A stretch of 7,077 nucleotides of DNA, from assembly GCA_903870955.1 (NCBI GenBank), contig CAIQEX010000601.1:1-7077 (forward strand). Direction: 5' to 3'. Source of the stretch: an uncultured beta proteobacterium. Its GTDB lineage: Bacteria; Pseudomonadota; Gammaproteobacteria; Burkholderiales; Burkholderiaceae_C. A model generated the notes under the pieces. It was not told where the DNA came from. It did not search any database and saw nothing but the letters and a program-made list of their open reading frames with translations. Both the position numbers and the translations under genes were made by a program. This document shows positions 1 through 4,975 of the stretch, piece by piece; within the stretch, counting starts at the first letter, position 1; each line of letters opens with the position of its first letter.

Positions 1-63
1 ATCCACAAACAAGCCAATGCGCAAATCCTGCAAATTTACAAAAGCGAAATCGTCTTTATTCAT
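1..63 (-). CDS. Probable HD-GYP phosphodiesterase, N-terminal fragment (runs off left edge)
   Basis: Only the first 21 codons are present, starting at an ATG at 63 and read leftwards. The visible peptide contains FVNLQDLRIGLFVD. This resembles the start of the DUF3391 domain that precedes HD-GYP domains in many betaproteobacterial cyclic-di-GMP phosphodiesterases, where a 'v.dLRiGmfV' motif is typical. The frame has an in-frame TAG seven codons upstream and no other start between, so 63 is the first possible start. The ribosome binding site is poor. The gene follows phaC-phaB in the same direction but lies beyond a strong terminator, so it is probably its own transcription unit. The catalytic HD and GYP motifs lie outside the window, so the family call rests on a short N-terminal resemblance. 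If right, the product would hydrolyse cyclic di-GMP. Confidence 0.5.
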   Translation of the reverse strand, partial: MNKDDFAFVNLQDLRIGLFVD

Positions 64-121
64 AGGGACAAATGACCGAGGCTATGGGTGTCCTTGGTTG
101 GTTCACGAATGCAGTTGACCC

Positions 122-150
122 ATTATGCGGTGTTCAATATGTCGAATGAA
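122..150 (-). promoter_or_regulatory. Candidate sigma-70 promoter for the HD-GYP gene
   Basis: Read on the minus strand, TTCATT (complement of 145-150) is followed after 17 nt by CATAAT (complement of 122-127). The -10 box matches the consensus at five of six positions, but the -35 box at only three of six. Transcription would start near 115, giving a leader of about 50 nt before the ATG at 63. It sits between the phaB terminator and the next gene, where a promoter is expected. It is a weak consensus match only. Confidence 0.3.
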
Positions 151-258
151 CGAATCAGCGTCGGCAAGATGTTAAAGATTGCGCACTTTGTGGGATTTCG
201 CTCACACCGGCGACTCAATATCACCGCTATGGAAGGCCACCCATGGTCACCACGAACG

Positions 259-297
259 AAAAAAAACCTGCATACGCGCAAGCGCATGCAGGTTTTT
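259..297 (-). terminator. Rho-independent terminator of the phaC-phaB unit
   Basis: A 12-bp perfect inverted repeat pairs AAAAACCTGCAT (262-273) with ATGCAGGTTTTT (286-297). The short inner part can add GCG/CGC pairs around a CAAG loop. On the minus strand the hairpin ends in a run of eight U (complement of 259-266). It lies about 48 nt past the phaB stop. The plus strand also ends in five T after the stem, so it may work weakly in both directions, but there is no plus-strand gene upstream that needs it. Confidence 0.9.
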
Positions 298-311
298 GGC
301 AGCACGTCAAA

Positions 312-335
312 GGATCCATGGGTGAACCTGGATCC
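312..335 (-). repeat. Small inverted repeat just after the phaB stop
   Basis: GGATCCA (312-318) and TGGATCC (329-335) form a 7-bp perfect stem, with a possible extra GG/CC pairing around a TGAA loop. It lies 10 nt past the phaB stop codon and 15 nt before the terminator hairpin, so the phaB 3' untranslated region would carry two hairpins in tandem. No U-tract follows it. A role in protecting the mRNA end is possible but purely inferred, and the repeat could be chance. Confidence 0.4.
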
Positions 336-344
336 GATGCGCAA

Positions 345-1082
345 TTAGCCCATGTGCAAGCCGCCGTTGACGGAGAAATCTGCACCCGTAGAGTAGCTGC
401 CTTCATCCGACGCCAGCCAGGCGATGATGGAAGCAATTTCACCTGGTTCACCGAGGCGTTTCACGGGCACTGTGGCCACGATCTTGGCCAGCACATCTTC
501 GCGAATGGCTTTAACCATATCGGTGCCGATGTAGCCAGGGCTAACGGTGTTCACTGTTACACCCTTGTTGGCGAGCTCTTGGGCCAAGGCCATGGTGAAG
601 CCGTGCATACCCGCCTTGGCGGCTGAGTAGTTGGTTTGACCAGCCTGACCCTTGGCACCGTTGACCGAAGAGATGTTGATGATGCGGCCCCAGCCCTTTT
701 CAACCATGTCGCCCACCACTTGCTTGGTGACATTGAACATGGAGTTGAGGTTGGTTTCGATCACAGCGTCCCAGTCTTCGCGCGACATCTTGACGAACAT
801 GCGGTCACGCGTAATACCGGCATTGTTCACCAGAATGTCGATGGTGCCGTGTTCAGCTTTGGTCTTGGTGAAGGCTTCGACAGTGGAATCCCAGTCGCCC
901 ACATTACCAGCCGAAGCGTAAAAGGTGTAGCCCAGCGCTGCCTGCTCGGCAATCCACTTGGCGTGGTCACGCGTCGGGCCGCAGCCGGCGATGACTTTAA
1001 AACCTTCCTTGTGCAGTCGCTGGCAAATGGCGGTCCCAATTCCACCCATTCCGCCTGTGACGTACGCTACTTTTTGACTCAT
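345..1082 (-). CDS. phaB: Acetoacetyl-CoA reductase (NADPH), PhaB
   Basis: This 245-residue protein belongs to the short-chain dehydrogenase/reductase superfamily. It reduces acetoacetyl-CoA to (R)-3-hydroxybutyryl-CoA, the monomer used by PhaC, in the cytoplasm. Visible signatures are the cofactor loop TGGMGGIG (residues 9-16), NNAG (86-89), the catalytic set N111, S139, Y152 and K156 in YSAAK, and SPGYIGTDMV after the active site. The S139/Y152/K156 positions and the length agree with the well-studied Cupriavidus enzyme. The start at 1082 is supported by AAGGAG six bases upstream (complement of 1089-1094). The gene follows phaC by 98 nt in the same direction and is followed by a strong terminator, so the two form a short PHB unit. 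FabG is the main alternative in this superfamily, but the neighbour and the C-terminal SVNGGLHMG favour PhaB. Confidence 0.95.
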   Translation of the reverse strand: MSQKVAYVTGGMGGIGTAICQRLHKEGFKVIAGCGPTRDHAKWIAEQAALGYTFYASAGNVGDWDSTVEAFTKTKAEHGTIDILVNNAGITRDRMFVKMSREDWDAVIETNLNSMFNVTKQVVGDMVEKGWGRIINISSVNGAKGQAGQTNYSAAKAGMHGFTMALAQELANKGVTVNTVSPGYIGTDMVKAIREDVLAKIVATVPVKRLGEPGEIASIIAWLASDEGSYSTGADFSVNGGLHMG

Positions 1083-1180
1083 TTCTATCTCCTTTTTGAT
1101 ATGGACTGACTAACACTAACAAACTGAAATGTGGCGCTTGGCGTCTCACCCATGCTGCCATCATGGAAAAATAAACCGGA

Positions 1181-2914
1181 TCAGGCTTTGGCCTTTACAT
1201 AACTGCCGGGCGCGGCCATCAAAGCCTTGTACTTGCCTTTGCCGTAGGTCTTGGGAGCAGCGATCTGCTTGCCCGCATGGCCCTTGAGCCAGGTCGACCA
1301 GTCGGTCCACCAGCTACCCGCATGCTCTTGGGCTCCTTCGATCCAGGCTTCAGCCGTTTTGGGCAACTTGCCATCAGCACGTATCCAGTGGCTGCGCTTA
1401 TTCTTGGCTGGGGGATTGATAACTCCCGCAATGTGACCGGAGGCGCCCATCACAAAGCGCTTTTTACCCGGCAACACCTGGGTCGAGGCATAGGAGCCGC
1501 CAATCGGCACAATGTGGTCTTCGCGCGAGCCGTAAATGTAGAACGGGATATCGACCTTGTTCATGTCGATTTTTTGCCCGCATACCGTGACTTTCCCTGG
1601 CTTGATAAGGTTGTTTTCAAGATAGGTATTGCGCAGGTACCAGGCGTAAAACGGACCGGGAAGGTTGGTGCTATCCGAGTTCCAGTACAGCAGATCAAAG
1701 GGCGGTGGGGTCTCGCCTTTCAGGTAGTTGCCGACCACGTAGTTCCAGACCAGGTCATTGGGGCGCAGGAAGCTGAAGGTGCTTGCCAAATCGCCGCCCT
1801 TCATCAAACCGCCCTTGCCAAGCTCTGCTTCGCGGTATTTGACAAAGGATTCATCAATGAAGACGTCCAGAATACCGGTGTCGGTAAAGTCCAGCAAAGT
1901 CGTCAGCAACGTGGCACTGGAGACCGGCTTCTCACCGCGCGCTGCAAGCACCGCGAGCGCGGTGCTCAACATGGTTCCACCCACGCAGAAACCCAACGCA
2001 TTGATGGTTGGTGCACCGGTAATTTCCTGGGTCACAGAAATTGCCTTGATGACCGCGTCTTCAATGTAGTTGTCCCACGTCTTGTGGCCCAGTGAAGCAT
2101 CCGGATTGCGCCAGCTCACGACAAAGGTGCGGTGGCCTTCAGCGACCGCGTAGCGGTTCACTGAATTTTCCGGTTGCAGGTCCAGGATATAGAACTTGTT
2201 GATGCACGGAGGCACCAACAAAAACGGCTTTTCATAGACCTTTGCGGTCAGCGGTTTGTACTCAATGAGTTGAAACAATTCGCTTTCAAAAACAACGGCA
2301 CCTTCCGTGGTGGCAACATTTTTGCCAACTTCAAACAGGCTTTCATCGGTCATCGACACGTGGCCCTGCCGAATGTCGTGCACGAGGTTTTTGACGCCCT
2401 TGGCGATGCTTTCACCTTTGGTTTCAATCGCTTTCTTTTGCGCTTCGGCATTGAAGGCCAGAAAGTTGCTCGGCGCGGCAGCTGCCACCCACTGCTCGAC
2501 AGCAAAGCGAATGCGATTTCGCGTCTTTTCGTCAGCATCAACGGCTTCGGCCAGACCCATTAAGGTGCGCGAGTTCAGCAGGTAGACGGCGGCAGCGTAT
2601 GCGGCCATGGGGTTTTCGTTCCAGGACGCATCGGCAAAGCGGCGGTCACCGGTCACCTTGGGTGCCTTAAAGCCCTCAGCAAACAAGCCCATCGCTTCTT
2701 TGGAATACTGCTGTTGCAGTTCCTGAAGTTTCTCAGGAGAAAAATGAATTTCCGGAGCCTTTGACGGCAAACCTGGCATGCTTGGAAGCCCGGCACCCGC
2801 AGCGCTGAGGTCCATGGTCTTGAATGAATCGAGCGCCTTGGTCCAGCCATCCGTCATGGACTGTTGAAATTCTTTGGCCGCCTGGTTCCAGAAATCAGGG
2901 GAATTTTGGGTCAC
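1181..2914 (-). CDS. phaC: Class I poly(3-hydroxyalkanoate) synthase, PhaC
   Basis: The 577-residue PHA polymerase links (R)-3-hydroxybutyryl-CoA into polyester on the surface of storage granules. Its size fits class I enzymes, which act without a PhaE or PhaR subunit. The lipase-like box GFCVGG (308-313) holds the nucleophile C310. The other triad members are D466 in GSREDH and H494 in ASGHIAG. The spacing closely matches Cupriavidus necator C319/D480/H508, including exactly 28 residues between Asp and His. The N-terminal SPDFWNQAAKEFQQSM and the downstream alpha/beta-hydrolase region are typical. The start is GTG at 2914, preceded by AAGGTG (complement of 2920-2925) at five bases. The next ATG would remove 19 residues of this conserved-looking N-terminus. 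It is transcribed first, ahead of phaB. No convincing promoter stands out in the 91-bp divergent gap upstream. Confidence 0.97.
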   Translation of the reverse strand: MTQNSPDFWNQAAKEFQQSMTDGWTKALDSFKTMDLSAAGAGLPSMPGLPSKAPEIHFSPEKLQELQQQYSKEAMGLFAEGFKAPKVTGDRRFADASWNENPMAAYAAAVYLLNSRTLMGLAEAVDADEKTRNRIRFAVEQWVAAAAPSNFLAFNAEAQKKAIETKGESIAKGVKNLVHDIRQGHVSMTDESLFEVGKNVATTEGAVVFESELFQLIEYKPLTAKVYEKPFLLVPPCINKFYILDLQPENSVNRYAVAEGHRTFVVSWRNPDASLGHKTWDNYIEDAVIKAISVTQEITGAPTINALGFCVGGTMLSTALAVLAARGEKPVSSATLLTTLLDFTDTGILDVFIDESFVKYREAELGKGGLMKGGDLASTFSFLRPNDLVWNYVVGNYLKGETPPPFDLLYWNSDSTNLPGPFYAWYLRNTYLENNLIKPGKVTVCGQKIDMNKVDIPFYIYGSREDHIVPIGGSYASTQVLPGKKRFVMGASGHIAGVINPPAKNKRSHWIRADGKLPKTAEAWIEGAQEHAGSWWTDWSTWLKGHAGKQIAAPKTYGKGKYKALMAAPGSYVKAKA

Positions 2915-3005
2915 GTAGTCACCTTTGAATATTCTCTTGGATAGACCGTTAGTATCTCAGCTTGAAGGCCTCTTTTTCCTTACAAAAAAAACATTTGAAC
3001 CCGCT
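2915..3005. promoter_or_regulatory. Divergent intergenic region between phaC and the small membrane protein gene
   Basis: These 91 bp must hold the phaC promoter (minus strand) and probably that of the gene at 3006 (plus strand). The region is AT-richer than its flanks, with a run of eight A at 2984-2991 and T-rich stretches. Several weak -10-like hexamers occur (for example TATCCA on the minus strand, 17 nt after TTCAAG), but none is convincing on both boxes. The regulatory role is inferred from gene orientation only. Confidence 0.45.
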
Positions 3006-3317
3006 ATGTACATTGTTCCCATTGCCTGGATTTACGTCGCTCTAATGATGAGTGTGGCCGAAGCCACCAGCAGCAACGGTAGCGTGCTGGGTGCGTTGGT
3101 GACGTTCTTTCTGTATGGACTCTTACCCGTGGGTTTGGTGCTCTACATCATGGGTACACCTGGGCGCAAACGTCTGCTGCGCGCCCGCGAACAGGAGGAG
3201 CGTGCAGCCTTTGAAGCCAGTCAAGCTGCAATCAACTCGCCTCTGTCAGTCGACGCGCCAGATGCAGGCCGCCATGCGACCACTGACACCATCGCGCCGG
3301 TGCGAGAAAAACCTTGA
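3006..3317 (+). CDS. Small two-helix membrane protein, function unknown
   Basis: The product is 103 residues from the ATG at 3006. Two hydrophobic segments are clear: roughly residues 3-20 (IVPIAWIYVALMMSVAEA) and 28-50 (a stretch ending LVLYIMG). A basic, highly charged stretch follows (GRKRLLRAREQEERAAFE), then a hydrophilic, Pro/Asp-rich tail ending APVREKP. An upstream in-frame ATG at 2925 would add 27 residues, start 10 bp from phaC and cover the promoter region. I chose 3006 because the hydrophobic segment begins there, though no good ribosome binding site precedes it. Similar short membrane proteins occur beside phaC in Comamonadaceae as far as I recall, but I know of no assigned function. 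Its last 72 bp overlap the convergent pgeF gene, so the tail is encoded opposite a conserved part of pgeF. Confidence 0.75.
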   Translation: MYIVPIAWIYVALMMSVAEATSSNGSVLGALVTFFLYGLLPVGLVLYIMGTPGRKRLLRAREQEERAAFEASQAAINSPLSVDAPDAGRHATTDTIAPVREKP

Positions 3318-4046
3318 CGCATGGGTCACCGTGCACCAGTTATCACTTCCGTCATTTCCGAACGTTTGTACGACTCCCAAATCGGCCAATCGTTGCCGCG
3401 CCAGTGAAGGCAGGTCAGCCCACCATTTGCCAGCTGCACCGGGTCTGAAACAGGACGCAGCGGCAGCCGAGTGAGCCACATAGGCCGCCCGCACCTCATC
3501 GCCGACTTCAAATGCATTGGGGCCTATGCAAGGGCCCAGCCAGGCGATCAAATTTGCTGGATCTTCCAGTCCTGCATTTCGGGGCGAAGGCGTAACTGTC
3601 GAAAATGTCTCGATGGCGCTCTCCAGAACCCCTCTCCCTCGTGCACCCAGCAGCCCCCTCCATCCGGCGTGCACGGCAGCGACCTGTAGGCCTTGCGGAT
3701 CACACAACAAAATCGGCAAACAATCGGCCACCATCACAGTGCAAGCCAGGCCTTTTTGGCGCGTATAGGCGCCGTCAGCCGCCAAGCCGTCCGCGACCCC
3801 GGAATCGAGTTGCAGCATTTGCCTGCCGTGGACCTGATCCATAAAAACCGGGCGTACGCCCAAATGGGTCTGCAAAAGGTCACGGTTGGAGAGTACGTGC
3901 TGTGGGTTATCTCCCACATGGAGGCCAAAATTCAGACCGGCATATGGACCATCGGACTGCCCGCCTTTACGCGTACTGCAGCACGCGCGCACCGAGGCGG
4001 GAGCGGGCCAGTCGGGCACTAACCATTCAAAATTATCAGCTTGCAT
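3246..4046 (-). CDS. pgeF: PgeF/YfiH/LACC1-family purine nucleoside phosphorylase (peptidoglycan editing factor)
   Basis: The 266-residue protein belongs to the multicopper-polyphenol-oxidase-like family (Cu-oxidase_4, DUF152; E. coli YfiH). Members have purine nucleoside phosphorylase and adenosine deaminase activity. E. coli PgeF is also reported to keep wrong amino acids out of peptidoglycan precursors. The likely metal ligands are H73 in QVHGR, C109 in VADCLPILLCD and H126 in VAAVHAGWRG, close to E. coli H71/C107/H124. LGPCIGP and FEVGDEV are also typical, as is the C-terminal FFSHRRDG...GRMAACIW. The frame stays open upstream to 4205. I place the start at ATG 4046, seven residues before WLVPDWPAP. 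ATG 4073 (275 residues) is an alternative, and neither has a clear ribosome binding site. The gene is convergent with the small membrane protein, overlapping it by 72 bp, and divergent from the ABM gene. Confidence 0.92.
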   Translation of the reverse strand: MQADNFEWLVPDWPAPASVRACCSTRKGGQSDGPYAGLNFGLHVGDNPQHVLSNRDLLQTHLGVRPVFMDQVHGRQMLQLDSGVADGLAADGAYTRQKGLACTVMVADCLPILLCDPQGLQVAAVHAGWRGLLGARGRGVLESAIETFSTVTPSPRNAGLEDPANLIAWLGPCIGPNAFEVGDEVRAAYVAHSAAAASCFRPGAAGKWWADLPSLARQRLADLGVVQTFGNDGSDNWCTVTHASRFFSHRRDGVSGRMAACIWRVD

Positions 4047-4060
4047 AGGCCAAGCATAAT
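4033..4060 (+). promoter_or_regulatory. Candidate promoter for the ABM-Nudix-nuclease genes
   Basis: TTATCA (4033-4038) is followed after 16 nt by CATAAT (4055-4060), which matches the -10 consensus at five of six positions. The predicted start near 4067 gives a leader of about 28 nt to the ATG at 4095. The site overlaps the pgeF start codon on the other strand, as expected for such a tight divergent pair. It is a consensus match only. Confidence 0.35.
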
Positions 4061-4094
4061 CTGTCGGATTCATCCAAATTACCCGGAGCCCCAC

Positions 4095-4397
4095 ATGATT
4101 CTCGAATTGGCAGACATTCGCATCCACCCTGGTCAAAACGCTGCGTTTGATGAAGCCATTGCGCGCGGCTTGCGTGAGGTTATTTCTCACAGCAAAGGTT
4201 TTCAAGGCTTCAAGGTCAACCAGGGAATTGAAAACCCGGAGCGCTACGTACTGCAGATTTTTTGGGAAACGCTAGAAAACCACACGGTCGATTTCCGGCA
4301 GTCGGATGCCTTCACCCAATGGCGCTCCATCGTAGGGCCATTTTTCGCCGCCCCACCCGTTGTAGAACACTTCGTCCTAACCACCAAGTCGGAATAA
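4095..4397 (+). CDS. ABM-fold (antibiotic biosynthesis monooxygenase-like) small protein
   Basis: The product is 100 residues, the usual size of a single-domain ABM/dimeric ferredoxin-like protein. Family-like features are the first strand ILELADIRIHPGQ, the helix with FDEAIARGLREVISHSKGFQGFKV, the central strand YVLQIFWETLENHTVDFRQS, and the end FTQWRSIVGPFFAAPPVVEHF. Such proteins include cofactor-free quinol or polyketide oxygenases, haem-degrading enzymes and many of unknown substrate, so the exact reaction cannot be given. The start at 4095 is fixed by GGAG at 4085-4088, six bases upstream. An upstream in-frame ATG at 4041 would overlap the divergent pgeF start and is less likely. The gene ends 30 nt before the Nudix gene in the same direction and probably leads a three-gene transcript. 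Confidence 0.85.
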   Translation: MILELADIRIHPGQNAAFDEAIARGLREVISHSKGFQGFKVNQGIENPERYVLQIFWETLENHTVDFRQSDAFTQWRSIVGPFFAAPPVVEHFVLTTKSE

Positions 4398-4427
4398 GCA
4401 GACACCCACACCGCTGGCAATATCACC

Positions 4428-4970
4428 ATGCAAAGACCCCCGATCAAGCACTGCCGACAATGTGGCACCGCGGTGGTATACCGCGTCCCCGACGATGGCG
4501 ACACCAAGCAGCGAGCGGTCTGTCCTGCCTGCAACACCATCCACTATGAAAATCCATTGACCGTGGTTGGTACGGTGCCTTATTGGGGCGACCGGGTGCT
4601 GCTTTGCAAGCGAAATATTGAACCGCGATGGGGTTTGTGGACCCTGCCTGCGGGGTTTATGGAACTCGACGAAACCACGACCGAAGGAGCCGCCCGGGAG
4701 ACCGTCGAAGAGGCTGGTGCAGAGTTTGAAATGCAGGAATTGTTTTCGCTGGTCAACGTCTCGCGCGTGGGCCAAGTGCACCTGTTTTATCGGGCCCAGC
4801 TAACCAGCGACCAGTTCGATCCAGGGCATGAAACCATTGAAGCCCGGCTATTTCTGGAGAGCGAGATTCCCTGGGACGAAATTGCCTTTCGCACGACGCG
4901 GGAGACGCTCCAGTGCTTTTTTGCAGATCGCAGCAAGGGCCTATTCACCATGCACCATATCGACGTTTGA
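4428..4970 (+). CDS. Nudix hydrolase with N-terminal zinc ribbon (ADP-ribose/FAD pyrophosphatase-like)
   Basis: The 180-residue protein begins with a zinc ribbon of two CxxC pairs (C9, C12, C32, C35). A Nudix fold follows, whose box starts at G76 and contains E82 and REtvEEAG (R90, E91, E94, E95, G97). It fits GX5EX7REUXEEXGU except for T at the first hydrophobic position. The stretches YENPLTVVG, LLCKRNIEPRWGLWTLPAGFMEL and ETIEARLF resemble plant NUDT23, an FAD/ADP-ribose pyrophosphatase, more than NudC. Cleavage of a dinucleotide or nucleotide-sugar pyrophosphate in the cytoplasm is therefore likely, but the substrate is not shown by sequence. The start at 4428 is the only sensible one ahead of the zinc ribbon, though its ribosome binding site is weak. 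The stop lies 5 nt before the next gene, suggesting translational coupling. Confidence 0.92.
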   Translation: MQRPPIKHCRQCGTAVVYRVPDDGDTKQRAVCPACNTIHYENPLTVVGTVPYWGDRVLLCKRNIEPRWGLWTLPAGFMELDETTTEGAARETVEEAGAEFEMQELFSLVNVSRVGQVHLFYRAQLTSDQFDPGHETIEARLFLESEIPWDEIAFRTTRETLQCFFADRSKGLFTMHHIDV

Positions 4971-4975
4971 GCGCC

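Noticed and set aside
115..143. TTGACC (115-120) and TATGTC (138-143) with 17-nt spacing on the plus strand
   Set aside because: The -35 box is good but the -10 box is poor, and no plus-strand gene follows before the convergent phaB.
88..348. An 86-codon plus-strand open frame across the phaB terminator
   Set aside because: It runs through the terminator hairpin and the 3' untranslated region, has no recognisable motifs and no supporting ribosome binding site.
1150..1166. CCATG/CATGG inverted repeat between phaC and phaB
   Set aside because: A five-base-pair stem without a U-tract on the transcribed strand is too weak to be called a terminator or attenuator.
1277..2095. A 272-codon open frame on the plus strand opposite phaC
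   Set aside because: It lies wholly antisense to the conserved core of phaC, shows no family-like motifs and has no start signal. It is a GC-driven shadow.
2925..3005. N-terminal extension of the small membrane protein to an ATG at 2925
   Set aside because: It would begin 10 bp from phaC, occupy the shared promoter region and add a non-hydrophobic leader. The start at 3006 fits the membrane segment better.
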